From a bacterium (lineage in GTDB: Bacteria > Patescibacteriota > Minisyncoccia > 2-02-FULL-40-12 > IGHO2-12-FULL-4), in assembly GCA_030695705.1 (NCBI GenBank), contig JAUYPS010000006.1, positions 1 through 17,355 on the forward strand: a stretch of 17,355 bases of DNA, given 5' to 3'. Within the stretch, counting starts at the first letter, position 1, and every line of letters begins with the position of its first letter. The translations under genes and the position numbers were made by a program. The notes under the pieces are model-generated. The model was not told where the DNA came from, did no database searches, and saw nothing but the letters and a program-made list of their open reading frames with translations. This document shows, piece after piece, positions 6,724-13,156 of the stretch.

Positions 6724-9111
6724 ATGCCCGATGCAAAAATTGTCAGGGCGATGTTTGATATTAAACCGGTTAATCAATCCGGCCAGGTTGACTTTGAAAA
6801 AATCAGCCAAATAGATCACAAAATAGATCTTAGAAAAAATGTTGCCCTGGAAATTGTTTCAGAGGAATCCGCCATAGTCATTCCCGTGCTAAAGGTAAAA
6901 GACAAAAAAGCAATCAAAGAAGATTTGGTCAAAGAATTAAACGAAGAACTGCAAAAAAAAGTAAATTTAGTAACCATTCTGGCCAAAGTCGGCGGGTCTG
7001 TAATTACAGTTCCCCATCTTTCTTCAAACCGCCGCCGGTTGGTGACCATTAAAAAACCAAAGATTGAGCCAAAGATTGAACCGGAAATTAAGCTATTAAA
7101 GCTTGAGGCGGTTCCTTTCGTCCGCAATGTTGATGAACCAGGAGAACCTGTAACTGAAAAACAAGTTCAAAAACCGGTTCAACGCAAGAAATACTTTATG
7201 GTAGGACTTTCGCTTCTAGCCGTGCTGGTTATTGTCGGTATTTTCAATAAAGACGGGTTTGAGGAGAAGGTGGTAAGAGACGGTAATGCCGCTGTTCAGA
7301 ATCTGGAGAACGCCAAAGCGGATATAGAGAAATTTGATTTTGCTGCTGCCGCTAAGAATTTTACTCTGGCTAATTATAATTTTTCTGCCGCTTCCGACCG
7401 GCTTAATCTGCTGGGTAATTCCTTCGGTTCTTTTTTGGGAGCAATGCCCGGACTGGGAAAATTAAAATCGGCTCAGAATTTAACCGAAGCCGGAGAAAAT
7501 ATTGCTAAAGCCGGAGAGATGCTTTCTTTGGCGGCGGATAATCTTTCCAAGACCAACTTTGTTTCTTATTTGGCCCTAAGCGGGAATTCGGAAAAGCCGC
7601 TGACCGATTTTATAAATTCTTTCCGGGAGGCGTTGGTTTTTGCTCAGAAAAAGTTTAAAACAGCCAGCATATTGTTGGCGGAAGTTGATCCCGAGATTAT
7701 TCCTGAAGAAAAAAGACAGAATTTTTTGGATTTTAAGGAACAACTTCCTATTTTTGAGGAATTTCTGAAGGGCTCGCTTGATTATTCTGATTTTCTCTTG
7801 GAACTGGTGGGACAGTCCGGACCGAAAAAGTATTTGGTTCTTTTTCAGAATAATACGGAACTGCGGGCGACCGGAGGATTTTTTGGCTCTTATGCGCTGG
7901 CTGATTTCAACCGGGGATTTTTGCGAGGATTTGAAGTAAAAGATGTTTATGAAACTGACGGCCAGGCCAAGACCAATATTATTCCTCCGAAGGAACTTCA
8001 GCACATTACCCCTGTTTGGGGCATGCGGGACGCTAATTGGTTTATTAACTTCCCGGACTCGGCTAAAAAAATAATGCAGCTTTATACGGAAAATGACGGC
8101 GGTCCGACGGTGGATGGAGTGATCACTATTACCCCCACTGTTATTTCCAAAATTTTAAAAATAACAGGGCCGGTGGAATTACCGGAGTATCAGAAGACCA
8201 TTACCAGCGAAAATTTCCTGGCGGAAATTCAGGAAGAGGTGGAGTATGGTCCGAACCGGGTCAAACCCAAACAAATTTTAGTTGATTTTTCACCAAAGTT
8301 TTTAGAAAAACTCGGTGAGCTTGATAAAGAAAAATGGGCCGGTATTTTCAAGATTCTAAACGATGCAGCGGAAGAAAGACACATTCTGGCTTATTTCAAA
8401 AACTCCCAGATGGAAAAAACGGCCGTTCAAGGCGGTTTTGGCGGAGAAATTAAAAGCGTTGATAAAGATTATCTTTCTGTTATCCATACGAATGTCAAAG
8501 GATCTAAAACGGATGCCTACACGGACAACATCTATCAGCTTCAATCAGGAGTCAACACGGCGGGGCAAGTGGAAAATAATTTATCAATAACCAGAGTGCA
8601 CAAAGGAGGAAAAACCGGCTTCGGTTTTTATAACCGTATTAACTATGATTTTGTCCGGGTGGTAGTACCGAAAGGATCAAAACTATTGGAGATAAACGGT
8701 TATTCCGTGCCTAATTTCCAGCCGATTGTAGATTATGGAGATGGGCAAGGTTTTGTAACTGACTCTGATCTGGTGGCTTATGAGCAAAAAGCTACGAAGC
8801 TCAAACCGGGCGTGACTCAGCTAAGTGAGAAAGATAAGACAGTTTTTGGATTCTGGTTAATTGTGGAACCTGGTAAAACCAAAACCGTCACCTTGAAATA
8901 CGAAACACCTGTCAAGATAGGTGATAATCGTTACTCTTTATTAGTCCAAAAACAACCGGGTACGTTGGAGGACTTATTTAACTTCTCTTTTGCTCTGCCG
9001 GAAGGCAAACAGATTATTTACCGGACTCCCGGTTTAACTATGTCCGGCGATTCCATTAATTTTGAAACCAAACTTCTTAAAGATACAGAGATAGAAGTTA
9101 AATTCCAATAG
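6724..9111 (+). CDS. DUF4012 domain membrane protein
   Basis: The 795-residue protein has a cytoplasmic N-terminal part of about 155 residues, with a Lys/Pro/Glu-rich low-complexity stretch (about 109-125). One membrane segment follows (about 157-174, YFMVGLSLLAVLVIVGIF), then helical regions rich in Ala/Asn (about 185-260) and the DUF4012 domain from about 365. That domain shows KKYLVLFQNNTELRATGGFFGSY, TPVWGMRDANWFINFPDSA and a long C-terminal beta-rich part. DUF4012 proteins often sit in capsule or exopolysaccharide loci and are thought to help glycan attachment or export; no activity is proven to my knowledge. Here it closes the sugar-transfer block. The gene has its own -10 box 7 bases upstream, so it may be expressed separately. 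Confidence 0.85.
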   Translation: MPDAKIVRAMFDIKPVNQSGQVDFEKISQIDHKIDLRKNVALEIVSEESAIVIPVLKVKDKKAIKEDLVKELNEELQKKVNLVTILAKVGGSVITVPHLSSNRRRLVTIKKPKIEPKIEPEIKLLKLEAVPFVRNVDEPGEPVTEKQVQKPVQRKKYFMVGLSLLAVLVIVGIFNKDGFEEKVVRDGNAAVQNLENAKADIEKFDFAAAAKNFTLANYNFSAASDRLNLLGNSFGSFLGAMPGLGKLKSAQNLTEAGENIAKAGEMLSLAADNLSKTNFVSYLALSGNSEKPLTDFINSFREALVFAQKKFKTASILLAEVDPEIIPEEKRQNFLDFKEQLPIFEEFLKGSLDYSDFLLELVGQSGPKKYLVLFQNNTELRATGGFFGSYALADFNRGFLRGFEVKDVYETDGQAKTNIIPPKELQHITPVWGMRDANWFINFPDSAKKIMQLYTENDGGPTVDGVITITPTVISKILKITGPVELPEYQKTITSENFLAEIQEEVEYGPNRVKPKQILVDFSPKFLEKLGELDKEKWAGIFKILNDAAEERHILAYFKNSQMEKTAVQGGFGGEIKSVDKDYLSVIHTNVKGSKTDAYTDNIYQLQSGVNTAGQVENNLSITRVHKGGKTGFGFYNRINYDFVRVVVPKGSKLLEINGYSVPNFQPIVDYGDGQGFVTDSDLVAYEQKATKLKPGVTQLSEKDKTVFGFWLIVEPGKTKTVTLKYETPVKIGDNRYSLLVQKQPGTLEDLFNFSFALPEGKQIIYRTPGLTMSGDSINFETKLLKDTEIEVKFQ

Positions 9112-9122
9112 CCGGTATTTTG

Positions 9123-9151
9123 TTGAAACTAATCAGGCGATGCGGTATACT
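9123..9151 (+). promoter_or_regulatory. Sigma-70-type promoter
   Basis: TTGAAA (9123-9128), a 17-base spacer and TATACT (9146-9151) make a good housekeeping promoter for the small membrane protein gene at 9192. The predicted leader is about 33 bases and carries an AAGGAG ribosome binding site (9181-9186). Confidence 0.8.
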
Positions 9152-9191
9152 TGTCGTTGAAACTTCAGATGTTTTTTAAAAAGGAGAACTG

Positions 9192-9524
9192 ATGGATTAT
9201 TATCTTGGTGACGAACGGGAAATATTTGAAGAAGTTTTTTCCGAAGAAATTAAGGCAATGGCTAAACCAGTGTTATGGGTCCTTTATTTTCTGTTGGTGT
9301 TTATAGTCAGTTCATGGTTTGTCGTTAATATCCATAGCGAAACTTTTCTGGGTCTGTTTTTGAAAGAGTACGGTCTTCGGGGGTTCACTATTATCTTGAT
9401 CCTGTTATTCTACTTTATTTTTAGAAAAAGCTTCAAAGAAGAAAAACTGTTTGAGGACTGGAAAGCTGGCAAATACCCCGATCGTCCAAACGATTACTCG
9501 GACCATCGACTAAATAAGCAATAA
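9192..9524 (+). CDS. Small membrane protein, unknown function
   Basis: This is a 110-residue protein with an acidic N-terminus (DYYLGDEREIFEEVFSEEI), two hydrophobic segments (about residues 28-48 and 62-79) and a charged C-terminal tail ending in DYSDHRLNKQ. The two segments are joined by a short loop, so both ends are probably on the same side of the membrane. I do not recognise a family. The start is well supported by AAGGAG 6 bases upstream. It is a single-gene transcription unit, with its own promoter (9123-9151) and terminator (9532-9552), standing between the surface block and the hicBA-lepA operon. Confidence 0.7.
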   Translation: MDYYLGDEREIFEEVFSEEIKAMAKPVLWVLYFLLVFIVSSWFVVNIHSETFLGLFLKEYGLRGFTIILILLFYFIFRKSFKEEKLFEDWKAGKYPDRPNDYSDHRLNKQ

Positions 9525-9531
9525 GCAGTGG

Positions 9532-9552
9532 GCGGCTAAAGCCGCTTTTTTT
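9532..9552 (+). terminator. Intrinsic terminator
   Basis: GCGGC (9532-9536), loop TAAA and GCCGC (9541-9545), followed by seven T. It ends the unit of the small membrane protein; the T-run leads directly into the hicBA promoter region. Confidence 0.88.
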
Positions 9553-9578
9553 GTTTGATTTTTTTGTTTTTGTATGAT
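9551..9578 (+). promoter_or_regulatory. Probable promoter of the hicB-hicA-lepA operon
   Basis: TTGTTT (9551-9556), a 16-base spacer and TATGAT (9573-9578). The expected start at about 9585 is only a few bases before ATG 9590, so the message would have little or no leader. The -35 box overlaps the T-run of the preceding terminator. Confidence 0.5.
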
Positions 9579-9589
9579 AAAGTGTGGGC

Positions 9590-9808
9590 ATGCGTAAAAT
9601 TGACTTAAAGAATGTGGTGTGGAAAGAGGGTAAATATTTTGTAGCCCAATGCTTAAATGTTGATGTGTCTAGTTTTGGACAAACCAAAAAAGACGCTTTG
9701 GCTAATTTGGATGAAGCATTGGAGTTGTTTTTTGAAGATGTTAGAAAACCAAGAGTAACTAAAATAGAAAATCCAGAAATCGTGAGATTATCTCTTCCAC
9801 ATGCCTAA
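9590..9808 (+). CDS. hicB: HicB-like antitoxin (short form)
   Basis: The protein is 72 residues from ATG 9590 (74 from GTG 9584). It shows the partial RNase H-like fold of the HicB/UPF0150 family: VVWKEGKYFVAQCLNVDVSSFGQTKKDALANLDEALELFFED. The family role is to bind and block the HicA ribonuclease. It is the short form: after the UPF0150 domain there is only a tail of about 20 residues, with no room for the helix-turn-helix or ribbon-helix-helix DNA-binding domain that many HicB proteins use for autoregulation. Its stop overlaps the start of hicA by 8 bases. The order is antitoxin first. The fold assignment is firm; repression of its own promoter seems unlikely. Confidence 0.8.
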   Translation: MRKIDLKNVVWKEGKYFVAQCLNVDVSSFGQTKKDALANLDEALELFFEDVRKPRVTKIENPEIVRLSLPHA

Positions 9809-10007
9809 ACTTTTTTCATCGGTTTGGATTGTCAAAGTCCTTCGTAGAAAGGGCTTTGTTTTTATATCTCAAAAAGGCAGCCATGCTAAATTTAAACACG
9901 GCCGCTATTCAGTCATTATTCCAATGGGAAGAAAAGAAATTCCTTTTGGAACATTGAAATCTATTTTGCGGCAAGCTAATCTAAGTGAGGACGATTTTAA
10001 AAAATGA
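9801..10007 (+). CDS. hicA: HicA-like mRNA interferase toxin
   Basis: A 68-residue protein with a double-stranded-RNA-binding-like fold: IVKVLRRKGFVFISQKGSHAKFKHGRYSVIIPMGRKEIPFGTLKSILRQANLSEDDF. The GSHAKF motif holds the catalytic histidine (His28), and the closing G-T-L-K-S-I-L-R-Q-A sequence is typical of HicA (YcfA family). The toxin would cut mRNA when not bound by HicB. The length and all the hallmark residues are intact, so it looks functional. It overlaps hicB upstream by 8 bases, and its TGA stop overlaps the ATG of lepA (ATGA at 10004-10007), which ties a translation factor gene to the toxin message. Confidence 0.88.
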   Translation: MPKLFSSVWIVKVLRRKGFVFISQKGSHAKFKHGRYSVIIPMGRKEIPFGTLKSILRQANLSEDDFKK

Positions 10008-11851
10008 CCAATAGTATACGCAATTTCTGTATTATCGCTCATGTTGATCATGGTAAGTCGACTTTAGCCGACCGGCTTTTGGAATTGACCGGAACGGTGG
10101 AGAAAAGAAAAATGCAGGAACAGTTTTTGGATACCATGGAGTTGGAAAGAGAGCGGGGAATTACCATCAAGCTTCAGCCAGTAAGAATGATTTATAGACC
10201 TGACCCATCAACCATACACCCACTCGAAAATTCCCGAGCGACAAGTCGAGGGTCGAGAGTGGGTGGTATGGTTGATGGGTCAAACTCAGATTATATTTTG
10301 AACTTAATCGATACCCCCGGCCACGTGGATTTTACTTATGAGGTTTCCCGGTCTCTGGCCGCAGTGGAAGGAGCCATTCTCCTAGTAGACGCTACTCAAG
10401 GGGTCCAGGCGCAGACCCTGGCCAATTTGTATCTTGCCCAGAAGCAGGGATTAGTAATTATTCCGGTAATCAATAAAGTGGATTTGCCCAATGCTAGGAT
10501 TCAGGAGACCGAGGAAGAAATTTTTAATTTAACCGGAGAAGAAAATATTTTGAAAGTTTCGGCCAAGACAGGCGAAGGAATGGATAAAATTTTGGAAGAA
10601 GTGATAAAGAGGATTCCTCCGCCGGATATTTCTGAAAAAGATTTTCGGGCCTTGATTTTCGATTCCAGTTTCGACGCTTATAAAGGGGTGGTTGCTTATG
10701 TGCGGGTTTTCGGCGGATCGGTAAAAAGCGGAGAAAAGTTTCGTCTTTTAGCAGCGAAAGAAAAAGGGGAAGTGATTGAGGTGGGCTATTTTTTCCCCAA
10801 ACTGGAAAAAAGCCAGGAGGTAAATGCCGGAGAGATCGGCTACATCGCCACCGGAATTAAGATTCCTGGTTTGGTCCGGGTAGGAGATACGATTGCCGGT
10901 GAGTCCGCCCAGCCGTTGGCCGGCTACCAAGAGCCGTTGCCGGTGGTCTTTGCCAGCTTTTTTCCGGAAAATGCTGAACAGTTTGACGAATTGAAAGATG
11001 CTTTAGAAAAATTAAAATTGACCGATGCTTCTCTGGCTTTTGAACCGGAAAGTTCTCTGGCTTTAGGACGCGGTTTTCGGATTGGCTTTCTGGGGCTTTT
11101 ACATATTGAAATTATCAGCGAGCGGCTGAAAAGAGAATTCGGGCTCGGTTTGATTATTTCTTCCCCGACAGTGGAGTATGAAGTATTTTTAAAAAACGGC
11201 CAAAAGATAAAAATCCGCTCGGCCATTCAGCTGCCTGATCCTAGTTCTACAGAAAAAATTAAGGAGCCAATCAGCCAGCTTAATATCATTACCCCGTTAA
11301 CATATATGGGGGCAGTCATGAAGCTAACCGCTGAATTGCGCAGCCAATACCAGCAGACGGATTATCTGACCAAAGAAGTAGTTCGGCTGGTGTATCTTGT
11401 TCCCTTGAGCGAAATAATTACCGATTTTTATGATCGTTTAAAAAGCGTCAGTTCGGGCTATGCTTCCATGAGCTATGAACCGATTGGTTATGAAGAGGCA
11501 GATCTGGTCCGGCTGGATATTCTGGTCGCCGAAGAAAAAATAGAGCCATTTTCTCGCATCATTCCCCGCCACCAAGCGGAAAGTGTTGGCCGGGCCATGG
11601 TAGACAAATTAAAAGATGTTATTCCCCCTCAGCTTTTTGCCGTGGCTCTACAAGCCGGAGTGGGAGGAAAGATCATTGCTCGGGAAACGATCAAGGCCAG
11701 GCGCAAAGATGTGACCGGCTATCTTTACGGAGGAGATATAACCCGTAAGAAAAAATTGCTTGAAAAACAAAAAAGAGGAAAAGAAAGAATGCGCGAAACC
11801 GGCCGGGTCAATATCCCTCAGAAAGTTTTCTTAGAGATGTTGAAGAAGTAA
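10004..11851 (+). CDS. lepA: Elongation factor 4 (LepA) GTPase with in-frame insert
   Basis: This ribosome-associated GTPase acts in translation or ribosome assembly. G1 is AHVDHGKST (12-20), the switch region GITIK (about 50-54), G3 DTPGH (103-107), G4 NKVD (157-160) and G5 SAKTG (about 181-185). The LepA-specific C-terminal domain is complete (QKRGKERMRETGRVNIPQKVFLEML). Length is 615 against about 600 for the family. The excess is explained by palindromic copy 4, which adds about 27 residues (67-93) between the strand after GITIK and the DTPGH motif, where relatives have only a short hairpin turn. The reading frame is preserved. The start overlaps the hicA stop (ATGA), so it is likely made by reinitiation or coupling. 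The LepA call is very safe; whether the insert affects activity is unknown. Confidence 0.95.
   Translation: MTNSIRNFCIIAHVDHGKSTLADRLLELTGTVEKRKMQEQFLDTMELERERGITIKLQPVRMIYRPDPSTIHPLENSRATSRGSRVGGMVDGSNSDYILNLIDTPGHVDFTYEVSRSLAAVEGAILLVDATQGVQAQTLANLYLAQKQGLVIIPVINKVDLPNARIQETEEEIFNLTGEENILKVSAKTGEGMDKILEEVIKRIPPPDISEKDFRALIFDSSFDAYKGVVAYVRVFGGSVKSGEKFRLLAAKEKGEVIEVGYFFPKLEKSQEVNAGEIGYIATGIKIPGLVRVGDTIAGESAQPLAGYQEPLPVVFASFFPENAEQFDELKDALEKLKLTDASLAFEPESSLALGRGFRIGFLGLLHIEIISERLKREFGLGLIISSPTVEYEVFLKNGQKIKIRSAIQLPDPSSTEKIKEPISQLNIITPLTYMGAVMKLTAELRSQYQQTDYLTKEVVRLVYLVPLSEIITDFYDRLKSVSSGYASMSYEPIGYEEADLVRLDILVAEEKIEPFSRIIPRHQAESVGRAMVDKLKDVIPPQLFAVALQAGVGGKIIARETIKARRKDVTGYLYGGDITRKKKLLEKQKRGKERMRETGRVNIPQKVFLEMLKK
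10201..10282 (+). repeat. Palindromic element, copy 4 (inside lepA)
   Basis: Arms TGACCCATCAACCATAC (10201-10217) and GTATGGTTGATGGGTCA (10266-10282) pair perfectly over 17 bp. Inside them CCCACTC (10219-10225) pairs with GAGTGGG (10257-10263). The apex dinucleotide (10242-10243) is CA. The outer arms differ from those of copies 1 to 3 but remain fully self-complementary. It is read as part of LepA in a different frame and orientation from copy 3. Confidence 0.93.
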
Positions 11852-11974
11852 GAATAGATAACTAATAGAAAATAGGGAGAATCAGGAAAAAGACCATACT
11901 GACCATTACGATAATGACGAATATTTTTCCCAAAATTTTAACCTTTTTGTTGGAATATAAAAACATAGAAATGA

Positions 11975-11983
11975 TGTTATAAT
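11975..11983 (+). promoter_or_regulatory. Extended -10 promoter of the septum initiator gene
   Basis: TGT followed by a perfect TATAAT (11978-11983) is 6 bases before ATG 11990, and no good -35 box is seen. The predicted start falls on or next to the A of the ATG, so the message is probably leaderless. The rest of 11852-11974 is AT-rich, with no terminator or ORF that I can support. Confidence 0.6.
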
Positions 11984-11989
11984 TATGAC

Positions 11990-12367
11990 ATGGGAAACGG
12001 ATTTTTTCAATCCAAATTTCTAACTTTAATCGTTTTGGCCGGAGTGGTTTTTTTAGCCGTTTCTTTATTTAGATTATGGCCTCAAAAATCTATGGTTGAT
12101 GCTCGTCTGGAAAATTTGGAAGGCAAAATATCTGAAACAGAAAAAGCCAATTCTAACCTCTCGCGCTTGCTGAATTATTTTAAAAGCCGTTCCTTTCTCG
12201 AACGCGAGGCTAAACTAAAATTAAACGTCCGCCGACCGGACGAAAATGTCGTCTTTATTTACGAAGACGAAAAAGAAAATATCATGAAGGATGAAAAAGG
12301 CCGGGGATTTTATGGCTTAGAGGGTCTGACAAATTTTGAAAAATGGTTAAAATATCTTTTTGAATAA
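11990..12367 (+). CDS. Septum formation initiator family protein (FtsB/DivIC-like)
   Basis: A 125-residue single-pass membrane protein: a short N-terminus, a membrane helix (about residues 9-28), a predicted coiled coil (about 35-68, ENLEGKISETEKANSNLSRLLNYF) and the conserved FLEREAKLKLNVRRPDENVVFIY patch. This order is that of FtsB/DivIC, which join FtsL and FtsQ/DivIB in the divisome and help activate septal wall synthesis. A C-terminal extension (about 100-125) of mixed charge contains GLTNFEKWLKYLF. No ribosome binding site is visible; the -10 box sits 6 bases upstream. FtsB and DivIC cannot be told apart by sequence alone. It lies away from the ftsEX genes but in the same window. Confidence 0.8.
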   Translation: MGNGFFQSKFLTLIVLAGVVFLAVSLFRLWPQKSMVDARLENLEGKISETEKANSNLSRLLNYFKSRSFLEREAKLKLNVRRPDENVVFIYEDEKENIMKDEKGRGFYGLEGLTNFEKWLKYLFE

Positions 12368-12381
12368 TAATCTATCTATCC

Positions 12382-12452
12382 GCGGGTGTAGTACAGTGGC
12401 AGTACGATTGCTTCCCAAGCAATAGACGAGGGTCCGATTCCCTTCACCCGCT
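12382..12452 (+). tRNA. tRNA-Gly, anticodon CCC
   Basis: The acceptor GCGGGTG (12382-12388) pairs perfectly with CACCCGC (12445-12451), with discriminator T at 12452. The anticodon arm ATTGC-TTCCCAA-GCAAT gives anticodon CCC, which reads GGG. The T-arm has GGTCCGATTCCC-type sequence. CCA is not encoded and would be added by the CCA-adding enzyme. Confidence 0.95.
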
Positions 12453-12459
12453 CAAGTTG

Positions 12460-12487
12460 CTAAAATACCACTTGTGTGATATTTTAG
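12460..12487 (+). terminator. AT-rich hairpin after tRNA-Gly (possible weak terminator)
   Basis: CTAAAATACCAC (12460-12471) pairs with GTGATATTTTAG (12476-12487), 12 bp with one mismatch, loop TTGT. It begins 8 bases after the tRNA. The T-run after it is short (TTT), so it may be a processing signal rather than a terminator. Confidence 0.45.
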
Positions 12488-12524
12488 TTTAAGTGAATTT
12501 AACAAAAAGTAGGGGTTTCTAAAG

Positions 12525-13022
12525 ATGAAGAAGATAGACGGTAAGATAGATGGGAAAAGAGGGTGGGTTTATGTTTATAACGTTAGGGAAACAATTGTAG
12601 TTTCCTGGGAGGAAATAGAGCTCGATCCACAGATTAGATATCTAACCGGTAGGGGTTTAGTTTCTAAAATGTGCAGTCACAGAGAAAGATACTATAGTTA
12701 CGAATCACTTACTAAAGCACAAAAAGCTTTTCGGCATTTAATAAATCAACACCTTAAGTCGGGTTGTAAAGTGGCAAGTCGTCAAAAAAAAGACCCAAGA
12801 TTAAACGCAGAAGAAGTAAAAGGAGGAAGTGTTTTGTGGGGTATTATGAGAAGGGTTATACTAGATAAATACTTGGATGGTCAAAAACTTGAGAATCCAA
12901 TTTTTATCACTTTAGAAATAGGCCCTGCGTTGCTCACAGTTTTGAAGACAAATCCTGAAGTTATTCGCAGGTTCTCTGAAACCCCCGAGTTACCCCAGGC
13001 AAGAATTAGTGGCTCTTGTTAA
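12525..13022 (+). CDS. Hypothetical protein, 165 residues
   Basis: I do not recognise this protein. It begins with a repeated basic sequence (KKIDGKIDGKRGW) and has no membrane segment or signal peptide. Near the middle is a Cys/His group (KMCSHRERYYSYESL, residues about 48-62) and a helical stretch KAQKAFRHLINQHLKSGCK. The C-terminal half (VLWGIMRRVILDKYLDG) looks globular. The start has only a weak AGGGG upstream (about 12510). A terminator follows its stop. The gene lies between the intact tRNA-Gly and a short copy of the tRNA 3' end at 13112-13126, which raises the possibility that it came in with a small element. It is a plausible real gene because of its length, the terminator and an otherwise empty region. 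Confidence 0.55.
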   Translation: MKKIDGKIDGKRGWVYVYNVRETIVVSWEEIELDPQIRYLTGRGLVSKMCSHRERYYSYESLTKAQKAFRHLINQHLKSGCKVASRQKKDPRLNAEEVKGGSVLWGIMRRVILDKYLDGQKLENPIFITLEIGPALLTVLKTNPEVIRRFSETPELPQARISGSC

Positions 13023-13023
13023 C

Positions 13024-13046
13024 GCGGCAATCAAGCCGTTTTTTTA
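13024..13046 (+). terminator. Intrinsic terminator after the hypothetical gene
   Basis: CGGC (13025-13028) pairs with GCCG (13035-13038), extended by a G-U pair, with a 6-base loop and seven T (13039-13045). The stem is short but the U-run is good. Confidence 0.6.
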
Positions 13047-13111
13047 ATTCCCAAAACTTGGAATAAAGAAACTGTCCTCTTGTTTAAACCAGGTTCGAAC
13101 GTCATCTACTA

Positions 13112-13126
13112 ACCCGCTCAAAGTTG
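13112..13126 (+). repeat. Partial repeat of the tRNA-Gly 3' end
   Basis: ACCCGCTCAAAGTTG matches 12446-12459 (ACCCGCTCAAGTTG) except for one extra A. A T-loop-like GGTTCGAAC lies just upstream at 13092-13100, but its stem does not pair. It may be a decayed tRNA end or an attachment-site remnant. Confidence 0.4.
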
Positions 13127-13135
13127 TAAGAAAAT

Positions 13136-13156
13136 AAAAACCGGCATTAATGCCGG
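13136..13156 (-). terminator. Terminator of the hydroxylase gene
   Basis: A perfect 16-bp palindrome, CCGGCATTAATGCCGG (13141-13156), with A-runs at 13132-13140 that read as a U-run on the minus strand. The stem includes the last codons and the stop of the gene it ends. Confidence 0.8.

Noticed and set aside
7576..8004. 142-codon open frame on the minus strand
   Set aside because: Antisense to the DUF4012 gene, rich in Lys/Arg/Phe as expected from the shadow of AT-rich coding sequence.
2817..10282. CRISPR array
   Set aside because: The four repeats are kilobases apart, in both orientations, with no regular spacers and no cas genes.
10201..10282. Assembly error or frameshift in lepA
   Set aside because: The frame is continuous on both sides, and the inserted sequence matches three other copies in the window, so it is a real repeat.
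12509..12657. GTAGGGGTTT occurring twice (near 12509 and 12648)
   Set aside because: A 10-base match in AT/G-rich sequence with no structure or further similarity; likely chance.
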